Shown piece after piece: positions 9,144 to 17,969 of a DNA stretch of 64,000 nucleotides. Origin of the DNA: Streptomyces fuscichromogenes (GTDB lineage: Bacteria > Actinomycetota > Actinomycetes > Streptomycetales > Streptomycetaceae); assembly GCF_014645815.1 (NCBI RefSeq), contig NZ_BMML01000011.1:243199-307198 (forward strand). The letters are read 5' to 3'. Every line of letters begins with the position of its first letter. Positions within the stretch are counted from its first letter, which is position 1. Both the position numbers and the translations under genes were made by a program. The notes beneath the pieces are model-generated. The model was not told the origin of the DNA, made no database searches, and worked only from the letters and a program-made list of their open reading frames with translations.

Positions 9144-9401
9144 GAATGACACGGCGGTGAGGACCTCCCCAACACCGCCGCATCAGCGCGTCCGACTCAC
9201 CGGGCCGGTGGATCGGCCCGGGTGCGCCGGTTCGCCGCGCCGCCTCGGCGGCCGACGACGGGTGGCCCGGCGGGCATCCGCGGCAGGGAGCGCGCGGGCG
9301 GCGGAAGGGTGCGCGGTGCTCCCCTCGCAGGCCGGACCGGCCAACCGGAAGGTCATGACCGGATCGTTCGGGTCCTGATCCGCCGGAAGACTCCGCATTA
9401 G

Positions 9402-9421
9402 TAGTGCGGACACAAACTATC
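9402..9421 (+). promoter_or_regulatory. Island motif, copy B
   Basis: TAGTGCGGACACAAACTATC matches the shared motif, with T1, T4, G7, A14 and A15 conserved and the ACAAACTA half strongest. It lies about 340 nt upstream of coxG. Confidence 0.5.
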
Positions 9422-9687
9422 CCTCTGTGGTGGGCGGAGGTCAAGAGGTCTCGCCTGCCCGGCCGGGCACCTGTCGGTGCGCCAGTGGTATCGGATCCAC
9501 GTTATGCCAGTTCAGAGCCGATTTTGGGAGCTCGATCGGCAGACGTCCGGGTGTCCCGGGATGGATGGTTCCATCGGGCCGGCGGTGGGTTTGCCGAGGA
9601 GGTGCGGAGTGGGGGGACGGTTTGGTTGGCTGAGTCTGTGTGGCGCCCGTTCATGCAGTTCAGGGGGATGATTGCAACGATCGTAAG

Positions 9688-10965
9688 CTAGTCAGTACTA
9701 AAACAACTTTTGCGGACGGTCCCCGGCGTCGGCTGAGCAGGGTCGGGCCACACGAACCCCGGCTTGGCGGCGCGCAGCCCGAAGAAAGTCTGGGCGGCCA
9801 GGAGCCCGAGCAGGACGATCAGGATCGCGTCCCAGCCGCCGGTGGCGTCGTGCAGGGCGCCGAGCAGCACTGGTCCCGCGGCAGCGAAGGCGTACCCCAC
9901 GGTCTGGCCCATCGCGGAGAGGGCCCCGGTCTCGGATGCCTCGCGGGTGCGGAGGCCGAAGAGGGACAGCGCGGTCACGAGGGTGAGTCCGCCGCCGGTG
10001 CCGACCAGGATCGCCCACAGCGTGGTGAGGGCCGGGGCGGCGAGGATCCCCGCGATGCCGGCCGCCATGATTGTGGTGGACACGGCCACCATCATGCGCA
10101 GATCCGACCCGCGGCGCAGCAAGGGGATGCTGAGACCGGTGGCGACGAGGGATGCCGCCTGCAGGTACGACTGGTGAAGTCCTGCCTGTACGGCGGTCAC
10201 GCCGTGCTGCTGCTCGATGGAGGGCAGCCAGGTGATCAGGACGTAGAAGACGGTCGCCTGCATGCTCATGAAGAGCGCGATGTGCCAGGCGAGACCCCGG
10301 TGCCACGGACTCGGCTTCGGGCGCCCGGCCCCCGTCGGGTGCCGGGGCGCGGCCGGGACCTGCGGGGTGCCTGTCGTACGGAACGCCCAGAAGGCCAGGG
10401 CGGTGACGGCGAAGACGCAGGAGGAGGCGAGCGCCTGCCGCCACAGTCCGTCGCCGCTTCCGATGATCAGCGCGACGGCGATGCTCGCCATGGCCGCGGC
10501 ACCGCCCTGGATGGCCGAGTAGGCCGCGGTGACACCTCCGGTGCGGGTGGGGAAGTCACGTTTGACCAGCGCCGGAGTGATGACGTTGAGTACGGCGATG
10601 CCTGCTCCCAGCAGGGCTGTGCCGGCCCAGATCCATACGCCGCCCGGCAGGGACCGGAGCCCGATGCCGGCCGTGAGGACGGCGAGGCCGAGGAGGACCG
10701 CCCGGTCCGGACCGACGGCGTCGGCGAGCGCGGGAGCGAGCGGGCTGAGCACTGCGTAGCAGAGCAGGGGCAGGACGACGAGGCCGGACGCGAGGGTGGC
10801 GGACCAGTGGAGGTCGGCCACCACGTTCGGGAGAACCGTGCCGATGCCGGCGGTCGAGCTTCTCAGATTGAACGCGATGAGGATGATGCCCGCGAGGGCC
10901 AGGCCGGTGCGCGGCCGCCCCCGAGTCGGTGTCACCGCCTGGTGGTCGTTCTGCGCCGCCCGCAC
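9688..10965 (-). CDS. MFS transporter, CynX/NimT type
   Basis: A 425-residue major facilitator protein with about 12 hydrophobic segments and the family phrases FNLRSSTAGIGTVLPNV near the N-terminus and HDATGGWDAILIVL near the C-terminus, typical of the CynX/NimT (cyanate/2-nitroimidazole) subfamily. It probably moves a small organic anion or heteroaromatic compound. The last residues coincide with an island motif copy, so the natural C-terminus may have been altered by rearrangement. A perfect palindrome lies about 30 nt upstream of the start. A second transporter of the same subfamily is encoded at 29652-30899. Confidence 0.85.
   Translation of the reverse strand: MRAAQNDHQAVTPTRGRPRTGLALAGIILIAFNLRSSTAGIGTVLPNVVADLHWSATLASGLVVLPLLCYAVLSPLAPALADAVGPDRAVLLGLAVLTAGIGLRSLPGGVWIWAGTALLGAGIAVLNVITPALVKRDFPTRTGGVTAAYSAIQGGAAAMASIAVALIIGSGDGLWRQALASSCVFAVTALAFWAFRTTGTPQVPAAPRHPTGAGRPKPSPWHRGLAWHIALFMSMQATVFYVLITWLPSIEQQHGVTAVQAGLHQSYLQAASLVATGLSIPLLRRGSDLRMMVAVSTTIMAAGIAGILAAPALTTLWAILVGTGGGLTLVTALSLFGLRTREASETGALSAMGQTVGYAFAAAGPVLLGALHDATGGWDAILIVLLGLLAAQTFFGLRAAKPGFVWPDPAQPTPGTVRKSCFSTD
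9689..9708 (+). promoter_or_regulatory. Island motif, copy A
   Basis: TAGTCAGTACTAAAACAACT. A 22-bp window here is identical at 18 of 22 positions to the copy upstream of the formaldehyde dehydrogenase. It overlaps the last six codons and stop of the MFS gene. Confidence 0.6.
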
Positions 10966-10995
10966 GCCTCACCCCTCTCGCTGAAATCAATGACA

Positions 10996-11010
10996 GTGTA
11001 AATTTTACAC
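10996..11010. promoter_or_regulatory. Palindromic operator upstream of the MFS gene
   Basis: GTGTAAATTTTACAC is a perfect palindrome with 7-bp arms and one central base, AT-rich in a GC-rich setting, 31 nt before the MFS start. It is a probable repressor site. It differs from the 20-bp island motif, so a separate regulator is implied. Confidence 0.6.
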
Positions 11011-11051
11011 CTTCGGCGATGTGGGGCTGGAGTCACCCCCAGGGGAGCCGG

Positions 11052-12164
11052 TCAGCCGTGAATGGGCCCTGACGAATCCGTCAGTCGCAGGCCGCCACCT
11101 CCCCAGCGCAGAGCGATGATCTCCGCCGCGATGGACACGGCCGTCTCCTCGGGGGTACGGGCACCGAGATCGAGCCCGATCGGGGACGCGAGCCGCGACA
11201 GTTCCGTTTCGGTGAGCCCCGCCTCCTGCAGACGGGTCCGACGGTCGTGGTGGGTACGGCGCGAGCCCATGGCTCCCACATAGCCGACGTCGAGCCGCAG
11301 CGCCACCTCCAGCAGCGGGACGTCGAACTTGGGGTCATGGGTGAGCACCGCGATCACGGTGCGACGATCGACGCGACCCGCCTCGGACTCCGCCGTGAGG
11401 TAGCGGTGCGGCCAGTCCACGACCACCTTGTCCGCGTCCGGGAACCGGGACGCGGTCGCGAACACCGGCCGGGCGTCGCACACGGTCACCTCGTAGCCCA
11501 GGTAGGAACCCATGCGTGCCATGGCCGCCGCGAAGTCGATCGCGCCGAACACCAGCATGCGGGGTGCGGGCTCGAAGGAGCTGACGAACACGGTCGTCCC
11601 TTCGCCGCGTCGCTCGCCCTCCGGGCCGTAGTGGAGTGTTCCCGTCCGCCCGCCGGCCAGCAGACCGCGGGCGTCGTCGATGACGGCGCTGTCGAGGCGG
11701 TCGGTGCCCAGCGTCCCGGAGGTCCGGTCCCTCCATACGATCAGGTGGCGGCCGCGCACCGCCGGTTCGCCGTGAGCGATCGCCGTCGCGATCGCGACCG
11801 GCTCGCCCCGCTGGACCGACCCGACAACCCGATCGAGCTGCGGCAAGGTCTCCCGGTCCACGCGCTCCACATGGACGTCGAGAATGCCGCCACAGGTGAG
11901 TCCCACCGCGAAGGCGTCGCCGTCGCTCACCCCGAACCGGTGAACCGCCGGTACCCGGTCGGCCACGGCCTGGAGGGCGAGGTCGTAGACGGCACCCTCC
12001 ACACACCCTCCGGAGACGCTGCCGAAGACGGTCCCGTCCGCGGCCACCATCATGGCGGCCCCGGGCGCGCGTGGTGCCGACGAGAACGTCGCCACCACGG
12101 TGGCCAGTCCCACGGGCTCGTCCTCGCACCAGCGTCTGTACAGCTCGTCCAGCACATCACGCAT
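11052..12164 (-). CDS. XdhC/CoxI-family molybdenum-cofactor insertion protein
   Basis: A 370-residue XdhC/CoxI-like protein. The N-terminal XdhC domain includes VATFSSAPRAPGAAMMV and SGGCVEGAVYDLA, and the C-terminal Rossmann-like domain includes VTVCDARPVF and YVGAMGSRRTHHDRR. Family members bind the molybdenum cofactor, promote its sulfuration and deliver it to xanthine dehydrogenase/CO-dehydrogenase-type enzymes. The CoxMLS hydroxylase at 24.4-28.2 kb is the obvious client. Start ATG at 12164 has GGAG 8 nt upstream; longer frames add a non-conserved N-terminus. It is the third gene of a minus-strand run after the formaldehyde dehydrogenase and metallo-hydrolase. Confidence 0.85.
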   Translation of the reverse strand: MRDVLDELYRRWCEDEPVGLATVVATFSSAPRAPGAAMMVAADGTVFGSVSGGCVEGAVYDLALQAVADRVPAVHRFGVSDGDAFAVGLTCGGILDVHVERVDRETLPQLDRVVGSVQRGEPVAIATAIAHGEPAVRGRHLIVWRDRTSGTLGTDRLDSAVIDDARGLLAGGRTGTLHYGPEGERRGEGTTVFVSSFEPAPRMLVFGAIDFAAAMARMGSYLGYEVTVCDARPVFATASRFPDADKVVVDWPHRYLTAESEAGRVDRRTVIAVLTHDPKFDVPLLEVALRLDVGYVGAMGSRRTHHDRRTRLQEAGLTETELSRLASPIGLDLGARTPEETAVSIAAEIIALRWGGGGLRLTDSSGPIHG

Positions 12165-12226
12165 CGTGGATCTCCAGGAGTGTCCGTTCCGCGGCGAGGT
12201 TGTGAGGTGCTGCCCGCACGGGGTGC

Positions 12227-12868
12227 TCAGCGGCCGCGTGCGAGCCATTCGCCGAGGTGGGGTGCCTCGCCGCCGATGGTCGTGGCGGGGCCGTGTCCGG
12301 TGTGGACCAGGGTCTCCCCGGGCAGCGGCAGGAGCGTGTCGCGGATCGAGGAGATGATCTCGTCGAAACTTGAGTAGGAACGACCGGTGGCGCCCGGCCC
12401 GCCGTGGAAGAGCGTGTCACCGGTGAACACGATCTCCAGCTCGGGTGCGTACAGGCACATGGAGCCGGGCGAGTGGCCGGGGGTGGCGAGGGCGCGGAGG
12501 TCGATGCCGCCCACGGTGAGGGTCTCCCCGCCGATGAGCTCGCGGTCGGGTCCGCGCCGGGGGTGGGTCATCCTCCACAGCGGGGCCTCGGCCGGGTTGA
12601 GCAGGATCGGGGCACCGCCGAAGCGGTCGGAGAGCGCGGGGGCCTGGTTCACATGGTCGTCGTGGGCATGTGTGCAGATGATCGCCGCGACACGGCGGTC
12701 GCCGATCACCCGGGCGATCGCGTCGGTGTCATGGGCGGCGTCGATCACCACGACCTCGTTCTCGTCGCCGACGATCCACACGTTGTTGTCGACGTCCCAG
12801 GTGCCCCCGTCGAGCGAGAACGTCCCCGACGTGACCACCCGTTCGACGGGCCTTCGGGTCTGGTTCAC
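12227..12868 (-). CDS. Metallo-beta-lactamase-fold hydrolase linked to mycothiol formaldehyde dehydrogenase
   Basis: A 213-residue MBL-fold protein with the metal motif THAHDDH (H67, H69, D71, H72), ATPGHSPGS and TGDTLF, ending with TGHGPATTIGGE. In actinomycetes a hydrolase of this type follows the mycothiol-dependent formaldehyde dehydrogenase and is thought to hydrolyse S-formylmycothiol to formate and free mycothiol. Its ATG overlaps the dehydrogenase stop by 4 bp (12865-12868), so the pair is translationally coupled, which supports that role. Confidence 0.85.
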   Translation of the reverse strand: MNQTRRPVERVVTSGTFSLDGGTWDVDNNVWIVGDENEVVVIDAAHDTDAIARVIGDRRVAAIICTHAHDDHVNQAPALSDRFGGAPILLNPAEAPLWRMTHPRRGPDRELIGGETLTVGGIDLRALATPGHSPGSMCLYAPELEIVFTGDTLFHGGPGATGRSYSSFDEIISSIRDTLLPLPGETLVHTGHGPATTIGGEAPHLGEWLARGR

Positions 12869-13953
12869 AGGACCACCACGGACCGGAGCACGTCACCGCC
12901 GTGCATCTTCTCGAAGGCCTCCTCCACGTCCCCGAGGCCGATCTCCTCGGTGACGAACTGTTCGAGCGGGAGCCGGCCCTGGAGATGGAGGTCGACCAGC
13001 ATCGGGAAGTCCCGGGAGGGCAGGCAGTCCCCGTACCAGGACGACTTCAGGGAGCCGCCACGGCCGAAGTACTCGATCAGCGGGATCTCGGGGGCCATCA
13101 GGTCCGGGGTCGGCACGCCGACCAGAACGACCGTGCCGGCCAGGTCGCGGGCGAAGAAGGCCTGTTCCCAGGTCTCCGGGCGCCCGACCGCGTCGATCAC
13201 GACGTCGGCTCCGAATCCGCCGGTGAACTGGCGGATCTTCTCGACCGCGTTGGACACCCGGCTGTTCAGGGTGTGCGTGGCGCCGAAGAGCTCCGCCGTG
13301 TGCAGCTTCCGTTCGTCACGGTCCACGGCGATGATCGTGCCAGCTCCGGCGAGCCGGGCTCCGGCGATCGCGGCGTTGCCCACTCCGCCGCAGCCGATGA
13401 CGGCGACGGTGTCACCGCGGCCGACGCCCCCGGTGTTGATGGCGGCACCGATGCCGGCCATGACACCGCACCCCAGCAGACCGGCCACCTGGGGTCGGAT
13501 CGCCGGATTGACCTTCGTGCACTGTCCCGCGGCGACGAGCGTCTTCTCCGCGAACGCGCCGATACCGAGGGCGGGGGAGAGTTCGCGGCCGCCGGCCAGC
13601 GTCATCTTCCGGGCGGCGTTGTGGGTGCTGAAGCAGTACTGCGGCCGTCCCCTGCGGCAGGCTCGGCACTGCCCGCACACGGCACGCCAGTTGAGGATCA
13701 CGAAGTCGCCGGGCTCCATCCCGGTGACACCCGCGCCCACGGACTCCACGACGCCGGCGGCCTCATGGCCGAGGAGGAACGGGAAGTCGTCGTTGATTCC
13801 CCCCTCGCGGTAGTGCAGGTCCGTGTGGCAGACCCCGCACGCCTGGACCTGGACCACGGCCTCACCGGGCCCGGGGTCCGGGACGACGACGGTCTCGACC
13901 GACACGGCCTTTCCTTTGCTGTGGGCGATGACGCCGTTGACCTTCTGCGACAT
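12865..13953 (-). CDS. mscR: S-(hydroxymethyl)mycothiol dehydrogenase (mycothiol-dependent formaldehyde dehydrogenase)
   Basis: A 362-residue zinc-dependent medium-chain dehydrogenase. It has the catalytic zinc site CGVCHTDLHYREGG and GHEAAG, the structural zinc cluster CGQCRACRRGRPQYC, and a nucleotide fold with CGGVGNAAIAGARLAG. The sequence follows the MscR/AdhE2 subgroup, which oxidises the adduct of formaldehyde with mycothiol and also reduces S-nitrosomycothiol. The ATG at 13953 is preceded by AAGGGA. A copy of the island motif lies ~120 nt upstream, linking it to the regulon. Formaldehyde is the expected by-product of the Rieske demethylase encoded further right. Confidence 0.88.
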   Translation of the reverse strand: MSQKVNGVIAHSKGKAVSVETVVVPDPGPGEAVVQVQACGVCHTDLHYREGGINDDFPFLLGHEAAGVVESVGAGVTGMEPGDFVILNWRAVCGQCRACRRGRPQYCFSTHNAARKMTLAGGRELSPALGIGAFAEKTLVAAGQCTKVNPAIRPQVAGLLGCGVMAGIGAAINTGGVGRGDTVAVIGCGGVGNAAIAGARLAGAGTIIAVDRDERKLHTAELFGATHTLNSRVSNAVEKIRQFTGGFGADVVIDAVGRPETWEQAFFARDLAGTVVLVGVPTPDLMAPEIPLIEYFGRGGSLKSSWYGDCLPSRDFPMLVDLHLQGRLPLEQFVTEEIGLGDVEEAFEKMHGGDVLRSVVVL

Positions 13954-14437
13954 GAACGAGATCCCTTCTCGTCGAAAGAAAGACACGAGGGCCCGCCGTG
14001 GCGGCCCTGTACGCCGGGAGGCGATGGTGGTCGAGCGGGCTTGTCACGCCTGGGTTGCCTCTGCCCCTGGACCAACTGGTTTGAGTACTGACAAGCTAGC
14101 GGATGTCTTGTCGCATTGCATCTGTCCTGGTGGGAAGCGTTGAGTGCCGAAATGCAGGTTTCATGCCCTGTCAACGCTAAGGTGAGTGTCGGAGGGGGCA
14201 TGGCGGGTGACACCCCATGCCGGGACGTCGGCGAGTCCGCTCGGGCTGCCCGCCCTGATGCTCCAATATACCCACTGAGCTGCACTTTAGAAGGATCTCG
14301 CGTATGTCGCCTTGCGTCGCCCGGCGTCGTTCGTCCTGCTCGGCGACCCACTTCACGTCGGCGTCCTGACGCGTCCGCCCATGCCCCAGAAAGTTCGAAG
14401 GCTGTCTATTCGAGGGGCTGTGAGAAGAGGGCACGCC
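13954..14437. other. mscR-moaA-remnant intergenic region
   Basis: Divergent promoter region with one island motif copy at 14075-14094 and no credible gene. Confidence 0.5.
14075..14094 (-). promoter_or_regulatory. Island motif, copy G
   Basis: Minus-strand TTGTCAGTACTCAAACCAGT, close to the consensus, about 120 nt upstream of the formaldehyde dehydrogenase start. Confidence 0.65.
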
Positions 14438-14720
14438 ATGGGTCGGAGTACGGACCGGGCGCCGGCCCTCGTCGACGCGTTCGGCCGCACGGCGACCGAC
14501 CTGCGTGTGCCGTCGACCGATCGCTGCCATCAGCGCTGCGTCTGTTGCACGTCGGCCGAGGGCCCGACCTGGCTCCCTGATCCCGGGTCCCTCGCACCAC
14601 GGACGAGATCGTCCGGCTGATCGGGATCGAGGCTCCGGTGCTCGGTGTCCGGGAAGTCCGCTTCACCGGCGGGGAGTCGCTGCTGCGCCGTGAACTTCAC
14701 GCGGCCCTCGATCCGGACCG
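14438..14720 (+). pseudogene. Truncated moaA (GTP 3',8-cyclase) remnant
   Basis: The N-terminus of a MoaA-type radical SAM enzyme can be read: VDAFGRTATDLRVPSTDRC, followed by HQRCVCC, so the CxxxCxxC cluster is still present, with Tyr changed to Cys inside it. After PDPGS the frame shifts, and the second phrase VLGVREVRFTGGESLLRREL appears in another frame. Everything beyond the GGE motif is missing and the remnant runs into the 3' end of the phosphatase gene. An intact gene would make the first molybdopterin intermediate; this copy cannot. It suggests the island once carried its own cofactor genes for the CoxMLS enzyme. Confidence 0.8.
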
Positions 14721-14793
14721 GCGGACAGGTCCCGCCGAGCCTGCTGGTCAGCGTCACAGGGGCCCCGTCGCGGATGCCGCGCGCCTTGCCGCG

Positions 14794-17754
14794 TCAGCGG
14801 ACACCCGTGGCCGCGTCGCGACTCGGATCGGGCAGGGGCTGCTCCGTCCAGATGGATTTGCCCTGAGCCGTGTACCGGGTGCCCCAGCGCTGGGAGAGCG
14901 CGGCGACCAGCTGCAGGCCACGTCCACCCTCGTCGGTCTCGATCGCGCGACGTACGTGGGGGGTGGTCAGACTGCCGTCGGTGACTTCGCAGATCAGCGA
15001 GCGGCTGCGAATGAGGCGCAGCCTGATGGGACCGCGCGCGTGCCGGATGACGTTGCCCACGAGTTCGCTGACGATCAGCTCGGTCACCATCACGAGGTCG
15101 TCGAGCCGCCAGTCGGCCAACCGGTCCCGTACATGACTTCGTGCCTGGCCTGCGGCGACCGGGTCCTCCGGGAGATCCCAGACGGCCACGTTCTCGGCGG
15201 CGAGCGCATGGGTACGGGCCACCAGGACGGCGGCGTCGTCGTTGGTCTGGCCCTCGGCGGGGACGAGGGTGGAGGTCAGCTCCGTGCACAGGCGGCCCAG
15301 ATGTACCTTGTCGGGTTCCCGGCCGCTGGCGGCGGAGCCGGGGTGCTGTGCCCGCCGCTGGACTTCGCCGAGCGCGTCGGCCATGAGGGCCATGCCGCTG
15401 TCGATGTCACGCAGCGCCGACTCCACTAGGCCGTCGGTGTACAGCACGAGCAGGCTCTCTTCGGGAACGGTCAGTTCCACGGTCTCGAAGGGCGGCGTCG
15501 CCGCGCCGAGCGGAGGATTGCGGGGCAGGTCCACGAAACGCACGGTCCCGTCGGGCTGGACCAGGGCCGGTGGGGGCTGGCCGGCGCTGGCGAGGGTGCA
15601 CACGTGGGTGGTGGGGTCGTACACGGCGTAGAGACAGGTCGCGAAGAAGTCGTCGCCCAGATCGCTGACCAGGTCGTTCAGGTGGGAGAGCAGTTCGTCG
15701 GGCGGGAGTTCGAGGCCGGCGAGGGTGTGGAGCGCGGTGCGAAGGCGTCCCATCGTGGCCGCTTCGGCGAGCCCGTGCCCCATGACGTCTCCGATGACCA
15801 GCGCGACGCGGTCCGCGGACAGGGGAATGACGTCGTACCAGTCGCCGCCCACGTCCGCTCCGTCGGCGGCCGGGACGTACAGCGCGGCGGCGGTGACGGC
15901 GGGTGGTGAGGGAAGCGTCTGCGGGAGCAGTCCGCGCTGCAGTTCCTGGGCGCGGGTGTAGGCGGCATCGTAGAGCCGGGCTCGTTCCAGGGCCTGGGCG
16001 ATCAGTCCGCTCAGGGCGGTAAGCAGGGCTCGGTCCTCGTCGCTGAACTCACGGGGTTTCGGGAACGAGACCGCGAGGCAGCCGACCGGGCGGCCCGAGA
16101 CGATCAGGGGGAGGAAGGCCCAGGCGTGTTTCCCGCCGGAGAACGCCACGTCGGAAAGGCCGGGATAGCGGTCGTGGAACTCGCCGCGGGACTCGATGTA
16201 CTGGGGCGCGCGGGTGCGGACGGCCTCGGTGTGCGGGGCCGAGACCGTCAGCGGAGTCCTGGTGGGGAAGCACGCCAGGAAATCCTCGGTGTATCCGGAG
16301 CTCCCCGCCACCACCAGGCTGTCGCCCGCCACCAGCTGGACGAAGAGACCGGTGGCGTCGAAGAGGGGGAGTACCCGCTCCGCGACGATCGTCACCACAT
16401 CGGGCATGGTGACGGCCTCGGCCAGGGCCTCGTTGAGCTGTCCCACGTGCGCCGTGCGCCGGGCCGCGGCGCGCCGGGCCGCAGCGCGCTCCTTGTCCGC
16501 CCGTCGTTTGTCCGTGACGTCGGTGAAGTAGACCGTGGAGCCCTCGGGACCGGGCACCAGCCGCAGGTGGTACCACCGGTGGGTCGCCGGCCAACGGATG
16601 TCGAACCCGGTGGGGGTGCCGGTGGCGGCGGCCTTTCGGCAGCGTTGCTCCAGGCCGGCCGCCCGGACGCTGGGGATGTCCCACAGCACGCGGCTGAACA
16701 GCTCCTGCGCGGGGCCCAGTATGGTCTCGGCCTGGAGGTTGACGAACTCGATCCGCCAGTCGGCGTCCGTGGTGAGGAACCCGTCGCTCAGGTGGCGCAG
16801 GGAACGGCCCACGGCGTCCAGTGCCATGCGTTTGTGGGTCGTGTCCCAGACCGTGCCCACCATGCGCGCCGGTTCGCCGGCATCGTCGAGCATGACCTGG
16901 CCGCGCGCCTCGACCCAGCCCACGGTGCCGTCCGGTCGGCACACCCGGTACTCCACGGAATGCGGGGTGTGTTCGCGGACGGCTCGTTCCAGGGCGCTGA
17001 CGACGTGGGGCAGATCCTCCGGGTGGACGTACTCGACGAACTCGTCTATCCGGCCGACACGGGTTCCCGGTTCGATCCCGAAGATGATCAAGGTGGCGTC
17101 GTCCCAGACCCCGTCACCGGTGCGCAGATCCCAGTCCCAGCTGCCGACGCGAACGGCTTTGAGCGCCTCCTGCAGACGGGTTCCGGTGACCTGGTCCTCG
17201 TTCCACCAGGTCGGGGAAGGGCCCGCCGGGGTGGGCGCGGCATGGGCCAGCCGCTGGGCCGCCCAGTGCGCGAGCGTGGTCAGGAAAGCGCGCCGGGTGC
17301 CCGAGGGAGGGCCGGCCACGGTCACGACCGAGAGCGTTCCGAGTGATCCGTCGTCGGTGAGCAGCGGAACCGCCGCGATGCCGCTCCTGGGCGGCAGCCA
17401 TCGCTGGGGCTCGGGGACGGCCGCCAGCCAGACGAACTTCTTCTCGCGCAGCGCACGCACCGGAGCGACGTCGTCATGCCAGCCGAGCGTCTCCCACTGC
17501 TGGGCGAATTCGCGAGGCAGACCCGTGGTCGCCATCAACCGCAGGGGGCGGTCGTCGCTGGGCACACGCAGGTGGGCCATCCCGCCTAGGCCACCGAGAC
17601 CTGCTACTGCCTGGTGGAGGGCGAGCCGCAGCGAGTCCGTGTGGGACTGGTCCGACCGTGTGCTCATCAGGAGGCGTATGCGAGACAACTCGGCCTGATC
17701 GGGTCCCAGTGCCGTCCCGTGGCCGGGCATTTCCTGCGTGCTCATGTCGACCAC
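14794..17754 (-). CDS. Multi-sensor PP2C/SpoIIE-type serine phosphatase with anti-sigma kinase domain
   Basis: A 986-residue regulatory protein typical of streptomycetes. Domains in order: a GAF-like sensor (about 20-170), two PAS domains (about 200-315 and 320-425; the first with a WDWDLRTGDGVWDD start and the VGTVWDTTHKR end), a second GAF (about 450-595), a SpoIIE/PP2C phosphatase (about 620-815, with GGDWYDVIPL, VIGDVMGHG and NDDAAVLV) and a C-terminal histidine-kinase-like ATPase (about 850-970). Such proteins dephosphorylate anti-sigma antagonists in partner-switching stress circuits. No signal peptide or membrane segment was seen. The exact start is uncertain: GTG at 17754 or ATG at 17745, both with weak ribosome sites. 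A link to the catabolic island is not evident. Confidence 0.85.
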   Translation of the reverse strand: MVDMSTQEMPGHGTALGPDQAELSRIRLLMSTRSDQSHTDSLRLALHQAVAGLGGLGGMAHLRVPSDDRPLRLMATTGLPREFAQQWETLGWHDDVAPVRALREKKFVWLAAVPEPQRWLPPRSGIAAVPLLTDDGSLGTLSVVTVAGPPSGTRRAFLTTLAHWAAQRLAHAAPTPAGPSPTWWNEDQVTGTRLQEALKAVRVGSWDWDLRTGDGVWDDATLIIFGIEPGTRVGRIDEFVEYVHPEDLPHVVSALERAVREHTPHSVEYRVCRPDGTVGWVEARGQVMLDDAGEPARMVGTVWDTTHKRMALDAVGRSLRHLSDGFLTTDADWRIEFVNLQAETILGPAQELFSRVLWDIPSVRAAGLEQRCRKAAATGTPTGFDIRWPATHRWYHLRLVPGPEGSTVYFTDVTDKRRADKERAAARRAAARRTAHVGQLNEALAEAVTMPDVVTIVAERVLPLFDATGLFVQLVAGDSLVVAGSSGYTEDFLACFPTRTPLTVSAPHTEAVRTRAPQYIESRGEFHDRYPGLSDVAFSGGKHAWAFLPLIVSGRPVGCLAVSFPKPREFSDEDRALLTALSGLIAQALERARLYDAAYTRAQELQRGLLPQTLPSPPAVTAAALYVPAADGADVGGDWYDVIPLSADRVALVIGDVMGHGLAEAATMGRLRTALHTLAGLELPPDELLSHLNDLVSDLGDDFFATCLYAVYDPTTHVCTLASAGQPPPALVQPDGTVRFVDLPRNPPLGAATPPFETVELTVPEESLLVLYTDGLVESALRDIDSGMALMADALGEVQRRAQHPGSAASGREPDKVHLGRLCTELTSTLVPAEGQTNDDAAVLVARTHALAAENVAVWDLPEDPVAAGQARSHVRDRLADWRLDDLVMVTELIVSELVGNVIRHARGPIRLRLIRSRSLICEVTDGSLTTPHVRRAIETDEGGRGLQLVAALSQRWGTRYTAQGKSIWTEQPLPDPSRDAATGVR

Positions 17755-17801
17755 GCTCGCTGCTGTCGTGTATTTCGCGAAGGTGACTTAATCACTATGC
17801 A

Positions 17802-17826
17802 CCGGTGGAGCCGCTGGCGGCACCGG
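17802..17826 (-). terminator. Hairpin after the MshA-like gene
   Basis: Stem CCGGTG/CACCGG continuing into GCCGC/GCGGC with a two-base bulge, downstream of the minus-strand gene ending at 17970 and upstream of the phosphatase start. Confidence 0.45.
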
Positions 17827-17969
17827 AACAGGTGACAGGGAGGACGCAGGGAAAGTGCCGACGGCACGGAGACGCGCCGAGACATGCGTGGTCCTCCGGC
17901 CGGACCAGGCGTTTCCTGCAGGTTGTTGCCGGATTTCACCGATCCCCTGCGGCGGGAGCACATGAGTTC

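Larger units (their letters stand above)
9062..9687. other. coxG-MFS intergenic region
   Basis: About 625 bases with no credible gene. It holds the coxG leader hairpin and two copies of the island-wide 20-bp motif (9402-9421 and 9689-9708). Frames in between are Arg/Pro-rich shadows. Confidence 0.55.
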
